64,000 bases of DNA from Spongiihabitans sp965206355 (GTDB taxonomy: Bacteria; Pseudomonadota; Gammaproteobacteria; Arenicellales; Poriferihabitantaceae): the NCBI GenBank assembly GCA_965206355.1, contig OZ242212.1:2232001-2296000 (forward strand), in the 5' to 3' direction. The notes below the pieces were generated by a model. That model was given only the letters and a program-made list of their open reading frames with translations, did no database searches and was not told where the DNA came from. Positions 9,309 to 19,034 of this stretch are shown here, one piece after another; positions within the stretch are counted from its first letter, which is position 1; the number at the start of each line of letters is the position of its first letter. The position numbers and the translations under genes were made by a program.

Positions 9309-9908
9309 CTAACGCATCAAACGACGATCAGAAAAAGCCTGATTGAGCGTACCCGGGTCCATATACTCCAACTCCCCACCGATGGGCATACCGCGGGCGA
9401 GTTGGCTAACCCGCACTGATTTTTCTTGCAACAAATCCAATAAAAAATCTCCGGTTGCCTGTCCCTCCAGCGTTAAATTGGTCGCCAGAATAACCTCTTC
9501 AATGCAACTGTTATCAAGCAACGTCAGCAACTGATTCACTCCCAACTGATCCGGACCAATATCATCCAGTGGCGACAAATGCCCCATCAGCACAAAATAC
9601 ATCCCCTGATAAATCCCTGCCTGCTCAATGGCATCCAGATCCGCTGGTGTTTCGACGACGCACAGTATTTTTGGATCGCGCTTCGCCGAAACACATATTT
9701 GACACAACGCCGACTCACTAAAATTATGACAGCGCTTGCAATGGCTGACCCGAGATAACGCCTGCCGAATCGCTTCACCAATTTGACGCGCACCCTCCCG
9801 ATCCCTTTCCAGCAAATGAAACGCCATTCGCTGGGCCGACTTCGGACCGACGCTGGGCAAACGTTGTAGCGCTTGTTTCAAACCCGCTATGGAACGTGGA
9901 TCTGACAT
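9309..9908 (-). CDS. recR: Recombination protein RecR
   Basis: RecR works with RecF and RecO to load RecA at single-strand gaps. The 199 residues show the N-terminal helix-hairpin-helix L-P-S-V-G-P-K-S-A-Q-R, a C4 zinc finger near residues 57-72 (C-K-R-C...C-Q-I-C), and a Toprim domain starting I-L-C-V-V-E-T-P-A-D. Its ATG overlaps the ybaB stop by one base, so the pair is almost certainly cotranscribed. dnaX, which usually precedes ybaB-recR, is absent; a MITE and an asmA-like gene occupy the upstream side. Confidence 0.96.
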   Translation of the reverse strand: MSDPRSIAGLKQALQRLPSVGPKSAQRMAFHLLERDREGARQIGEAIRQALSRVSHCKRCHNFSESALCQICVSAKRDPKILCVVETPADLDAIEQAGIYQGMYFVLMGHLSPLDDIGPDQLGVNQLLTLLDNSCIEEVILATNLTLEGQATGDFLLDLLQEKSVRVSQLARGMPIGGELEYMDPGTLNQAFSDRRLMR

Positions 9909-10228
9909 TAAAAGGGTAGCGTCAGACCGGGAATATTCAGTCCCGAAGCCAGCCCACCCATTTTATTCTCAGTCGCTTTCTCAACCTTCCTCACCGCATC
10001 ATTCACTGCCGCCGCAATCAAATCCTCAAGCACCTCTTTATCATCACTCATCAATGCAGGATCAATACTGGCCTTTTTGACATCGTGGCAACAGTTCATT
10101 GTAATCTCAACCAATCCTGCCCCCGACTGACCGACCACTTCCACACCAGCAAGCTCCTGCTGTGCTTTCTGCATGTTTTCTTGCATCGCCTGTGCCTGCT
10201 TCATAATATTGCCAAGTCCACCTTTCAT
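9908..10228 (-). CDS. ybaB: YbaB/EbfC nucleoid-associated protein
   Basis: YbaB/EbfC proteins are small dimeric DNA-binding proteins of the nucleoid. The 106-residue protein has the typical N-terminal helix rich in Met, Gln and Lys (M-K-Q-A-Q-A-M-Q-E-N-M-Q-K), a central beta region with V-E-I-T-M-N, and D-L-I-A-A-A-V-N-D-A near residue 70. It overlaps recR by one base (stop-start TAATG type). An interrupted pair of MITE copies lies 110 bases upstream. Confidence 0.93.
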   Translation of the reverse strand: MKGGLGNIMKQAQAMQENMQKAQQELAGVEVVGQSGAGLVEITMNCCHDVKKASIDPALMSDDKEVLEDLIAAAVNDAVRKVEKATENKMGGLASGLNIPGLTLPF

Positions 10229-10338
10229 GCTGCCACCTTAATTTGATCATGTTTTTGAAGCCCCAGAGTATGCACTATTTGTCAATCAACATATATGCCA
10301 AATTTTTTCATACTGCACAACCGAATACGGTATTAGTT

Positions 10339-10414
10339 GAGACCTTTGCACGGAAGATGATTTCGCTTTCAGGCCAGGCAAAAACGCACGGAATGAGGGA
10401 GTTTATGCTTATAA
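10339..10414 (+). mobile_element. MITE copy 2a, 5' half only
   Basis: This is the first 76 bases of a forward copy. It ends at the internal CTTATAA, where copy 2b begins. Its 3' half is missing, so the outer element was interrupted by 2b and then lost its distal part. Confidence 0.85.
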
Positions 10415-10553
10415 GAGACCTTTGCACGGAAGATGGTTTCGCTTTCAGGCAAGGCAAAAACGCACGGAATGAGGGAGTTTATGCTTATAAATGACCGATT
10501 GAGTACGTTTTTAACACAGCATGCATGTGAAATGGCTTTCGTGCAAAGGTCTC
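10415..10553 (+). mobile_element. MITE copy 2b, 139-bp class, nested
   Basis: This is a full forward copy inserted into copy 2a after TATAA. The right flank is TCAAT, not TATAA, so the right junction has been rearranged. It ends seven bases before the asmA-like stop codon. Confidence 0.88.
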
Positions 10554-10559
10554 TCAATA

Positions 10560-13500
10560 TTATCTCCCCTCCTTCACGGCAGTAGCACAGACATCGGCAT
10601 TGGCTCGGGTTTTATCATATAAGCCCTGCAAAATTAAACTTAATCCACCACTGGCAATAGCTGCGCCTGTTGCAACACCAGATTGTATCAAACCCTGAGC
10701 TGCCACTTTTATTTTAGGATGTTTAATGCTTCCGCCTAGTCGAATAATTTTGATAATAGAATTAGCGTTTATGCCGAAACCGGTTCGAGCTTTTGCGGTG
10801 ATGTCCAGTTGTAGCTTCTCATCACCCAGGTCGATGCTACCACCACCAATAAAAGTTACTTTACTGGTTTTTAATACCAGGCCCTGTGTTGTTTTTGCAA
10901 TCCCGCGCTCAACATTAAAGTGAATAACCCCACAGTCAACGTCCAGATAGGGGGCTTGTTTCGTGAGTGGATTGATGGCATCAAGCAATCCCAGCAACAA
11001 ATCCCCACCAATGAGTTGCACACCATCATTTTTAACTTTTGCCTCGCTGAACGCCAGCAATAACGATCCACTTGCATTTCCGGCAATGGCTGAAATGGAA
11101 TTACCCACCCCAGCAAGGTGGATACCCACAGAAAACAGCCCGGCATTATCGGTAGCTGATTTTTCTAATTTAGTGAGTGCGGAGAAATCAACATTCTCAC
11201 CTTGCACATTAAGACGTGCATGCAATTCCTTGCCTTGCCTTTTTGCAACTGACTTTTTTGAAGCAGGCTCTTGTGAACCTGGATCTTGTGCAGATGGCTC
11301 GGTCTGATTGAATCCCTTTTCAGGCGCATGGATTAGCTCAAGATTTCCGCGAATTGTCCCACGACTACTTGTTCCATTGACTTGCGTGATCCAAACACCT
11401 TTGTCAACGGTGCTTATCAAACTGAAATCATCTAAAATAAAAAAACTGTTCTTGAAATGATCCGCTCGAAAATTAATATCAAGCTGTGTCTTCCCCTGAT
11501 CACCGAATAGCCGATCGAGTTTTATCGGTGCTTGGGAGAAAAGTCGGTCTGAATCAGCCGATTCAAGTAGTAGCTCGGTGAGATCGAAACTTCTTGAGCG
11601 CAAATCAGCGCGATAGCTTTTTTTACTCTCCACCCTATCAGTCGCCAGCGTACCAGCACCCGAAGCTATAAAACTAATTTGTCCTGCAATATCGCTCCCG
11701 CCTATCTCCACATCAAGCGTAATATCCCGGGCAGCATCACGATCACTAACCTTGACTGTTCCTTTCGCCGGATTATCCGCCAGCAATGGCAAATCGGTCT
11801 TGGGCATAATCGCTGCCAATGACTCGGCATCAAACTTCACACTAAATTCATCAATCTGCAATGGCGAAAGCCGACTCACTGCACCACGAGCATGAAGTGT
11901 GCTTTGTTGTGAGTTGATATTGACATCAATGTTGTCTAAAGCAATGCCGCCATCCGCGAATATAATATCCACAGCCGCCGACATATCACCCGATAAGGCA
12001 GCGGATTGTAATAACGGAACATCAATAGCCGCGACAAATTCAGCGTCTGTCATTGCCGACAAGGCTAATGATAACTGTCCTGATAGTGTCGCATCCGCTG
12101 ATGACTTTGATGACGACGGCAAGGCTGTCTTTACGGATGATTTCGAGGACATCTGGAAAAGCGAGTCAGGTCTTGAGTGGGACGATGTGATCGCAAAAAT
12201 ATGATCGATGCGCCCGTGCATTTGCCCGCTGAATTGCTCAGACTCGGTGGCTATCTTTATGTTCTTGAGTGAATAACCGGACTGCTCGCCAACAACCTGA
12301 TTATCAACAACCGCTCCGCCAACCTGAGCAACCGTCTGACTCGATAATTGTGCGCTACCGTTCAAAGGCAATAGCTGAGATAACACACTGGAATAGGTAA
12401 ATTGCGGGTACATAGCCTTAATCGGCTGCACAGAATCCAGCGTCATCTCCATATTCAGGTTTATCTCCGGAATCTTTCCCAATCCCAGAATGTCGCCCTG
12501 CGCTGTCATCGTAAAATCAGCATCAAGCAGTGTGGCAGTAATGTTATTGAGATTAAAACTGCCTAAGCTATCCTTGTCCAAGACAGCCGTGATATGCAAA
12601 GATCCGGCATGGGGTAACTTATGACTAGCCAACGCTTCGAGTTTGGAGAGACGGTGAACCGTTGCATTCATATCCATTTGAAATTTTTCAAATTTTGCCA
12701 AATTACCGACCGCACCAGTACCGCTTAATGCAATGCCATCGCCTTTGCCGTGAAGCGTAACTTGAGACATTGTCAACATTGAATCGCCGATTGAAAGTGT
12801 ACCAGCCAACGACAGTTCATCAAGCAGTGCCAAAAACCCAGATGCAGAAATCTGACCGAGCCGTCGCCGCTTGATGTTGCCATCAAACTCAAATTCCCCC
12901 TTATAATTTCGCCCCAGATTACGTATTTCTCCTGTTGCCGCCAGACTGACATCTTCCGCAGCACTTGATATTTTAATATCCTGCAAATTAAAACTTGAGT
13001 GCTGATGATTAAAATTAGCCACGACATTGATTGGTGGCGTATCAGCCCACTTCAACCCCCCAATCCCACCACTCCCCTCGGACATGCCAGAGACCGCGAT
13101 CAGCGATTCCAGATTCGCTATTTTCAGGGTTAATGGCAACGCTACAGACCACTCCCTGAGCACATTGGTAACGACTCCAGCCGTCTGAAAGCGAATACCA
13201 TCCCCATTGATTTCCGCATGTTCAATATCCAGGGTTAGCGCATTGCGGTTTCCGAAAACGCGACCGACCACTGAGGTCTCCAGATGACTACTCTTATCCC
13301 TCTCTCTCTGCTCCATTTCGCTTTTATCTATCCCGCTCTTGTCCATCTCCCCTTGTCCGTCGCCGTCCTTATCGTCCGAGTGATTCGAATTTAACGATAT
13401 AATTTTCCGATCAAGATTTCCCTTGGCATTAAAACGGACATCAACTTGATTAAATCCAAGCAATTGCCCGATTTCCCCTTCGGCATAGGCTTGCAAGCCG

Positions 13501-14402
13501 TACGCCGATGACAACATCCGCAAGGATTCCATGCGTATCGTCCGTGCCGTTTGCGGTTGCACGAATTCCCATTTTGCCGAAATGTTTCGATACGGCGGCA
13601 ACCAGAAGCCGAACAAATCCGACAGATCGGCTAAATTCGTCACCTTAGCATCCACCCAGAGATTCAAGCCGTACCAGCGAAATAAATTCTGGATTACCCC
13701 AGAAATGGCGACCTGATTGGACGGTACGCCAACGTAGCCACGTAGCTCTACCGGAGATTCCCGGAAACGTAACGATGCTTCAATATCGCCCAATGTCCCC
13801 GCCATTGTAACAGCTGTTTTTTCAATTTCACCCGACACCTCAATATGAGCAGGCTGATTGTTGCCCGGTGATATTAAGGTCGCATCGTTAATGATAAATT
13901 CCCAATCACGATTTTTATGAAAATATACTATCTCGCCATTGCGAATAGCCACCCTTTTTATTGCCACCCAATCAGGAAACAATCGGCTCTTCTTTTTAGA
14001 AGGCTTTCGGGATTTTCTTAAATCAACATTAAATCTCTTGGTTTCAGTAAGCCACTCAATCCATAATCGCGGCCTGTCTAATTCAATAGCGGTAATTTTC
14101 AACTCACCTCGGAGCAAGGCAATAACAGACAAGGAAGCGATTATTTTATCGGCACTAAAGGCGAAAGGAGTGCGTGCCCAACGACTATTTGCAAAGCTGA
14201 CCTGCTGCGCATAAAGCACTGGAGACAGTCCCCATTGTATGCCCAAATCACCCTCAATAGTCAGCGTCCTACCAGTTTTCGATTCGACATAATCGGTAAT
14301 TAAACTCTTAACATCACTTTGATTGAGAAACACCGTAGCCAACGATGGCAAAAGCAATAAAACAGCCAAAATAAAAATAATTATTTTTGCTTTATGAGAC
14401 AT
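10560..14402 (-). CDS. Very large AsmA-family protein
   Basis: AsmA-family proteins are anchored in the inner membrane and cross the periplasm with a long beta-rich body; relatives are implicated in lipid transport and outer-membrane homeostasis. The 1280-residue protein starts with an uncleaved membrane helix (about residues 6-25) followed by the AsmA N-terminal pattern (Y-V-E-S-K-T-G-R-T-L-T-I-E-G near 40). The middle is a long run of beta-strand repeats. The C-terminal AsmA segment (G-G-S-I-D-L-G-D-E-K-L near 1190) and an Ala/Gly-rich hydrophobic end follow. About 30 highly charged residues near 350-380 (rich in Asp, Lys, Glu and Ser) look like an inserted low-complexity linker. It is twice the length of E. 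coli AsmA, closer to TamB- or YhdP-sized members. It is divergent from ttcA across 61 bases. Confidence 0.8.
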   Translation of the reverse strand: MSHKAKIIIFILAVLLLLPSLATVFLNQSDVKSLITDYVESKTGRTLTIEGDLGIQWGLSPVLYAQQVSFANSRWARTPFAFSADKIIASLSVIALLRGELKITAIELDRPRLWIEWLTETKRFNVDLRKSRKPSKKKSRLFPDWVAIKRVAIRNGEIVYFHKNRDWEFIINDATLISPGNNQPAHIEVSGEIEKTAVTMAGTLGDIEASLRFRESPVELRGYVGVPSNQVAISGVIQNLFRWYGLNLWVDAKVTNLADLSDLFGFWLPPYRNISAKWEFVQPQTARTIRMESLRMLSSAYGLQAYAEGEIGQLLGFNQVDVRFNAKGNLDRKIISLNSNHSDDKDGDGQGEMDKSGIDKSEMEQRERDKSSHLETSVVGRVFGNRNALTLDIEHAEINGDGIRFQTAGVVTNVLREWSVALPLTLKIANLESLIAVSGMSEGSGGIGGLKWADTPPINVVANFNHQHSSFNLQDIKISSAAEDVSLAATGEIRNLGRNYKGEFEFDGNIKRRRLGQISASGFLALLDELSLAGTLSIGDSMLTMSQVTLHGKGDGIALSGTGAVGNLAKFEKFQMDMNATVHRLSKLEALASHKLPHAGSLHITAVLDKDSLGSFNLNNITATLLDADFTMTAQGDILGLGKIPEINLNMEMTLDSVQPIKAMYPQFTYSSVLSQLLPLNGSAQLSSQTVAQVGGAVVDNQVVGEQSGYSLKNIKIATESEQFSGQMHGRIDHIFAITSSHSRPDSLFQMSSKSSVKTALPSSSKSSADATLSGQLSLALSAMTDAEFVAAIDVPLLQSAALSGDMSAAVDIIFADGGIALDNIDVNINSQQSTLHARGAVSRLSPLQIDEFSVKFDAESLAAIMPKTDLPLLADNPAKGTVKVSDRDAARDITLDVEIGGSDIAGQISFIASGAGTLATDRVESKKSYRADLRSRSFDLTELLLESADSDRLFSQAPIKLDRLFGDQGKTQLDINFRADHFKNSFFILDDFSLISTVDKGVWITQVNGTSSRGTIRGNLELIHAPEKGFNQTEPSAQDPGSQEPASKKSVAKRQGKELHARLNVQGENVDFSALTKLEKSATDNAGLFSVGIHLAGVGNSISAIAGNASGSLLLAFSEAKVKNDGVQLIGGDLLLGLLDAINPLTKQAPYLDVDCGVIHFNVERGIAKTTQGLVLKTSKVTFIGGGSIDLGDEKLQLDITAKARTGFGINANSIIKIIRLGGSIKHPKIKVAAQGLIQSGVATGAAIASGGLSLILQGLYDKTRANADVCATAVKEGR

Positions 14403-14463
14403 TGGCTAATACAATTCGAAATTGATAATTGCGCATTGAAAACTAAAAGCTGAAAACTCGTCC

Positions 14464-15333
14464 ATGCAACCTGTTACCACAATCCCCTGTTTGACTCGGG
14501 GAACCACATCGGTTAGCTTGAAAAAGCTACATAAGCGTCTGCGTCGGCAGGTTGGTCGTGCCATAGAAGATTACCACATGATTGAGGACGGCGACCGGGT
14601 GATGGTTTGTCTGTCTGGCGGCAAGGATTCTTATACCTTGTTAGACATCCTCTTGCAACTGCAAGCAAAAGCGCCAGTTAGTTTCGAGCTGATTGCCGTC
14701 AATCTCGATCAAAAGCAACCCGGATTTCCTGAACATATACTGCCCGATTATCTGAAATCTCTGGGAGTCGCCTTTGATGTCATTGAGCACGATACTTATA
14801 GCGTGGTGAAACGCATCATTGCCGAAGGCAAAACCATGTGCAGTCTGTGTTCCCGACTACGCCGTGGCACACTATACGGCTATGCAGAACAACACGGCAT
14901 CAGCAAAATCGCCCTCGGTCATCATCGCGACGATATTATCGAGACACTGTTTCTCAATATGTTTCACCAAGGCTCGCTCAAGGCAATGCCACCCATACTA
15001 CGTAGCGATGATGGCAAGAATATTGTCATCCGCCCTCTGGCATACTGTGCCGAAGCCGATATTGTGCGTTACGCCAAATGGCAATCTTTTCCGATTATCC
15101 CCTGTAACCTGTGCGGATCACAACAACATCTGCAACGCAAAAAAATAAAACAGATGCTACACGACTGGGCGACGTATCCGGGCAGAATTGAAAACATATT
15201 CAAAAGCATCACCAATGTATCACCTTCGCAGCTCGCTGATAAAACTCTGTTTGACTTTGAGCAATTTGCCAAAAACTCAAACACTGCAAGGCATAGCGAC
15301 AGCGCAGACAGTTGGGCGTTTGCAAAAAATTGA
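14464..15333 (+). CDS. ttcA: tRNA 2-thiocytidine biosynthesis protein TtcA
   Basis: TtcA thiolates cytidine 32 of certain tRNAs using ATP and an iron-sulfur cluster. The PP-loop S-G-G-K-D-S lies at residues 51-56. The cluster ligands appear as C-S-L-C near 122 and in P-C-N-L-C-G near 213. The 289-residue length fits. About 60 bases separate it from the divergent asmA-like gene, and a MITE lies just downstream between it and the convergent argC. Confidence 0.95.
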   Translation: MQPVTTIPCLTRGTTSVSLKKLHKRLRRQVGRAIEDYHMIEDGDRVMVCLSGGKDSYTLLDILLQLQAKAPVSFELIAVNLDQKQPGFPEHILPDYLKSLGVAFDVIEHDTYSVVKRIIAEGKTMCSLCSRLRRGTLYGYAEQHGISKIALGHHRDDIIETLFLNMFHQGSLKAMPPILRSDDGKNIVIRPLAYCAEADIVRYAKWQSFPIIPCNLCGSQQHLQRKKIKQMLHDWATYPGRIENIFKSITNVSPSQLADKTLFDFEQFAKNSNTARHSDSADSWAFAKN

Positions 15334-15381
15334 TACCCGCCTATAGATTGCTTGCAGATTGCTGACAAGACAAGTTACAGC

Positions 15382-15543
15382 GAGACCTTTGCACGGAAGA
15401 TGGTTTCGCTTTCAGGCAAGGCAAAAACGCACGGAATGAGGGAGTTTATGCTTATAAATGACCGATTGAGTACGATTTTACCAACAGTAGGCGCTTTTAG
15501 GCGACGCAGCATGCAGGTGAAATGGCTTTCGTGCAAAGGTCTC
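15382..15543 (+). mobile_element. MITE copy 3, 162-bp class
   Basis: This is a full forward copy in the intergenic space between convergent ttcA and argC. Both flanks are ACAGC, a perfect 5-bp target duplication. Confidence 0.93.
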
Positions 15544-15554
15544 ACAGCATAATT

Positions 15555-16616
15555 TTATGGTAGCAACGCAATATCGCGCAAACCACAGCACTCATCAAAA
15601 CCAAACATCAGATTCATATTCTGCACCGCCTGACCAGCAGCCCCCTTAACCAGATTATCAACAACGACAAGCACCACGATAGTCGTTCCTTGTGATGGTC
15701 GATGAATGGCAATCCGACAATGGTTGCTGCCGCGCACACTTCTTGTCTCCGGGTGAGAACCTGCTGGCAACACATCAACAAAAGGTTGCTGTACAAAGCG
15801 TTTTTCAAAGGCTGACTGAATCTGGGTGATGCTCAGCCGTGCAGCTTCAGCGGTTAATCGTGCGTACAAGGTGGCGTGAAGACCTCTAATCATCGGCAGC
15901 AGATGGGGCGTAAAGACCAGCTCCACGCACTGCTTACTGACAGCTTGTAATCCTTGTTTAATCTCAGGCAAGTGGCGATGCCCGGAAGCCGCATACGCCT
16001 TAAATGAACCCGCAACCTCAACAAACGATGTCGCCAGTGCCGCCTTTCTGCCAGCCCCAGAAACCCCTGATTTTGCATCGGCAATGAGGCTGTCTGCCAC
16101 AATTAAATTATTTTCCAGCAAGGGTAGAAAACCCAGTTGCACGGCAGTCGGGTAACATCCCGGATTTGCGAGCAAATGCGCATCAGCAATTTTCGCTTTA
16201 TCAACTTCTGGCAAACCATAAACAGCCTGCGAAATCAATTGCGGACACTGGTGCTTCATACCATACCAGTGCTCCCATTCAGCGACATCTTTTAGTCTGA
16301 AATCGGCCGATAAATCAATAAAGCGGACACCAGCGCCAATCAATGCTTCAGCATGCAGCATCGCCACACCATTTGGTGCTGCACTAAATACTACATCACA
16401 ACCCGCCAAGTCGCTCTCGTCCGGAGCAGAAAAAGCAATATCGCAATGCCCTCTTAGCGAGGGGAAATACTCGGAGATCGGTTGCCCGGATTCACTTCGG
16501 GAAGTAATCAGCGTTACTTGTGCATGAGGATGGTTAGCGAGAATTCTCAACAGCTCAATGCCGGTGTAACCGGTACCACCAATAATGCCCACCTTTAGCG
16601 TGCTTAACTTTTTCAT
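15555..16616 (-). CDS. argC: N-acetyl-gamma-glutamyl-phosphate reductase ArgC
   Basis: ArgC reduces N-acetylglutamyl phosphate to the semialdehyde in arginine synthesis, one step before ArgD (also in this window). The NADP-binding G-I-I-G-G-T-G-Y-T-G-I-E-L lies at residues 10-22 and the catalytic cysteine in N-P-G-C-Y-P-T-A near 155. The S-G-V-S-G-A-G-R motif follows near 187. The C-terminal V-V-D-N-L-V-K-G-A-A-G-Q-A-V-Q-N-M-N segment is complete. Its 353 residues are typical. It appears monocistronic, with about 190 bases between it and the divergent yggS. Confidence 0.95.
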   Translation of the reverse strand: MKKLSTLKVGIIGGTGYTGIELLRILANHPHAQVTLITSRSESGQPISEYFPSLRGHCDIAFSAPDESDLAGCDVVFSAAPNGVAMLHAEALIGAGVRFIDLSADFRLKDVAEWEHWYGMKHQCPQLISQAVYGLPEVDKAKIADAHLLANPGCYPTAVQLGFLPLLENNLIVADSLIADAKSGVSGAGRKAALATSFVEVAGSFKAYAASGHRHLPEIKQGLQAVSKQCVELVFTPHLLPMIRGLHATLYARLTAEAARLSITQIQSAFEKRFVQQPFVDVLPAGSHPETRSVRGSNHCRIAIHRPSQGTTIVVLVVVDNLVKGAAGQAVQNMNLMFGFDECCGLRDIALLP

Positions 16617-16804
16617 TATTTTTTCATTTCATCGGTTAATAAAGCGTCTGTCTGTTTTTCGATATATGGATTAAACTCGCAATAGCTCTGCTAGAATCAG
16701 ACTCCGATGGAATCAAGCCAGACCACAACGACCAACCACAGCCACGCCTTTCTGATGGTTATTATACTGTCAATTCAAATTAAATAGTTACCCGCCAACC
16801 ACGT

Positions 16805-17545
16805 ATGTCATTAGCCGAAGCGTCTCTCGCCCAAAGGTATCAGCGAATCCTTGACAGAGTGTCGGATTACGCCAGCCAATATCAACGTCAGCCATCAACC
16901 ATAAAACTGGTTGCTGTCAGCAAGCGTCATAGTGCGGAGAAAATCGTTGAACTGATCAAACTAGGGCACCGTGATTTTGCCGAAAATTACCTGCAAGAAG
17001 GTGTTGAAAAAATGGAGCGAGTTAAGCAGACGATTAAAAGTATGGAACTGGAAAACAAGATTTTCTGGCATTTTATCGGTCATATACAAAGCCGAAAATG
17101 TCGGGAAATTGCCGCTTGTTTTGATTGGGTGCACACCATACACAGCGCCAAAGTGGCCGACAAATTGAATCAACACAGATCTGGCCAGCCGCTGAAGGTG
17201 TTGATTCAACTGAATTTGCAACAGCAATCCTCTAAATCCGGTGTGAGTCCAGAGCAACTGCCAGCATTGGTTGATATAGTCACGGCACTGCCAAACCTTA
17301 ATCTCTGCGGACTGATGATGATTCCTGAACTAGAATCCGATTTTGCAAAACAATGTGCCATTTTCAGACGTTGCCGAATCGTACTTGAACAGCTCAAACA
17401 GCGGGCGAACCTTGATCAGTTGTCAATGGGCATGAGTGCGGATATGCAAGCGGCGATTGCCGAAGGTGCGACACAACTACGCATCGGCAGTGCAATTTTC
17501 GGTCCCCGCCAACCGAGAACCCTGAATGAATGCTACCATGAATGA
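16805..17545 (+). CDS. yggS: Pyridoxal phosphate homeostasis protein YggS/PLPBP
   Basis: This protein binds pyridoxal phosphate and helps keep free PLP and amino acid pools in balance; no catalytic reaction is established. It is a single alanine-racemase-like barrel of 246 residues. The PLP lysine is Lys40 in L-V-A-V-S-K. The family motifs H-F-I-G-H-I-Q-S-R-K and L-S-M-G-M-S-A-D-M are present near 85 and 205. It overlaps proC by 20 bases, forming the conserved yggS-proC-yggT cluster; pilT, often adjacent, is absent. Confidence 0.95.
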   Translation: MSLAEASLAQRYQRILDRVSDYASQYQRQPSTIKLVAVSKRHSAEKIVELIKLGHRDFAENYLQEGVEKMERVKQTIKSMELENKIFWHFIGHIQSRKCREIAACFDWVHTIHSAKVADKLNQHRSGQPLKVLIQLNLQQQSSKSGVSPEQLPALVDIVTALPNLNLCGLMMIPELESDFAKQCAIFRRCRIVLEQLKQRANLDQLSMGMSADMQAAIAEGATQLRIGSAIFGPRQPRTLNECYHE

Positions 17546-18386
17546 CAAAATGAAGACGACTACAAACAACCGACTCGCCTTTATTGGCGGGGGTAATATG
17601 GCGCGCGGCATCATTGGCGGATTGATTTCCTCAGGCTGGGTAGCGCAAGATATTTGCGCCTCAGACCCGTCACAAACGCAACGCCATTTACTGGAAAAAC
17701 AATGTGGCATCACGACTTACGCCAGCAACGAAAAAGCGGTGAGTCGGGCAGATATCGTGATGTTGTCGGTAAAACCACAGGTATTAAAACAGGCTGTGGC
17801 ATCAATTCGTACTGTCCTGATTGAAAATAATCCTTTGCTGATATCCATTGTAGCCGGAATCAAAAGCAACGATATATTGAAATGGATTGGACAGGAATTA
17901 CCCTTTGTGCGGGTCATGCCTAACACGCCAGCACTGGTGAATTGCGGAGTCTCAGGATTGCTCGCTAATGCACAGGCAAGCTGTACTCACAAACAATCCG
18001 CACAGCAAGTTATGCAGGCCGTGGGACAGGTAATATGGGTTGATAGCGAACACGATATGGATACGGTTACTGGCATTTCTGGCAGCGGTCCGGCGTACTT
18101 TTTCAAACTGATGGAGATAATGATTAAAACCGCACAGTCAAATGGTCTGGATCAGGCTACGGCAAAAAAACTGGTGTTGCAAACGGCATTGGGTGCTGCC
18201 AAACTGGCTCTCCATAGCGAGTATTTACCCGATGAATTGCGCCGTCAGGTTACCTCGCCGGGCGGTACGACCGCAGCGGCATTGCAGACTATGGAACAAC
18301 ACGATATAGATAAAACCATTACCCTCGCCATTAATGCTGCCATTAAAAAGTCAGCCGAACTGGCAAAAACCCTGGGAGCACTGTAA
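17526..18386 (+). CDS. proC: Pyrroline-5-carboxylate reductase ProC
   Basis: ProC reduces pyrroline-5-carboxylate to proline. The NAD(P)-binding G-G-G-N-M-A-R lies near residue 20, the V-M-P-N-T-P-A-L motif near 130, and the proline-binding S-G-S-G-P-A-Y-F near 175. The C-terminal V-T-S-P-G-G-T-T-A-A-A-L signature is complete. In-frame ATGs at 17526, 17538 and 17550 are all possible starts; the first overlaps yggS by 20 bases. The Rossmann strand begins about 16 residues in, so the last of these would give the usual short N-terminus. Confidence 0.95.
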   Translation: MNATMNDKMKTTTNNRLAFIGGGNMARGIIGGLISSGWVAQDICASDPSQTQRHLLEKQCGITTYASNEKAVSRADIVMLSVKPQVLKQAVASIRTVLIENNPLLISIVAGIKSNDILKWIGQELPFVRVMPNTPALVNCGVSGLLANAQASCTHKQSAQQVMQAVGQVIWVDSEHDMDTVTGISGSGPAYFFKLMEIMIKTAQSNGLDQATAKKLVLQTALGAAKLALHSEYLPDELRRQVTSPGGTTAAALQTMEQHDIDKTITLAINAAIKKSAELAKTLGAL

Positions 18387-18971
18387 ATGCCTTATCTACA
18401 TAATGCGCTGAGTTTTACCCTTGAAACCGTAGTCGGACTATACTTGACCGTCGTCATACTCCGCTTGCTACTGCAACTGCTACGCGCGGATTTCTATAAT
18501 CCGATTTCTCGGTTCATTGTTGCTGCAACCCATCCGCCACTAACCCTATTGCGGCGCTTTATTCCCGATATGCGGTTGGGGTTATCCGGCATTGATCTAT
18601 CCACAGTGCTATTGATTCTGATAGTCGGCATTATTAAAACTACTTTGCTGCTGACCCTGTCGGGTTATGGATTTAACCTTTTCGGGGTGCTACTGCTAAG
18701 CCTTGCCGACGTGCTCAACAGCATAATCTGGATATTGATTATCATCATTCTCGGCAGTGCCATTCTGAGCTGGGTAGCACCGCTGTCGCAACACCCGACA
18801 ATCCGTTTAATCAATAATATGAGCAATCCGCTTCTCGCACCATTCAGAAAAATACTGCCGTATATCCAGGGCATTGATCTGTCGCCATTACTGGCGTTGC
18901 TACTGTTAAACTTAATCAAGAGTTTAGTCATACATCCTGTTAGCGATCTCGGACGTAGCTTCCTTTTCTAA
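18387..18971 (+). CDS. yggT: YggT family membrane protein
   Basis: YggT proteins are small inner-membrane proteins of uncertain function linked to osmotic tolerance. The 194 residues contain two YGGT repeats, each with two hydrophobic helices, and the repeated pattern F-Y-N-P-I-S-R near 36 and N-P-L-L-A-P-F-R near 148. The ATG directly follows the proC stop codon, so translation is likely coupled. Confidence 0.9.
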   Translation: MPYLHNALSFTLETVVGLYLTVVILRLLLQLLRADFYNPISRFIVAATHPPLTLLRRFIPDMRLGLSGIDLSTVLLILIVGIIKTTLLLTLSGYGFNLFGVLLLSLADVLNSIIWILIIIILGSAILSWVAPLSQHPTIRLINNMSNPLLAPFRKILPYIQGIDLSPLLALLLLNLIKSLVIHPVSDLGRSFLF

Positions 18972-19034
18972 CAAAACACGGCTAATAGTCGGCGACCATC
19001 ATATTGCCATCCTTATTAAAATTAAAGACACATT

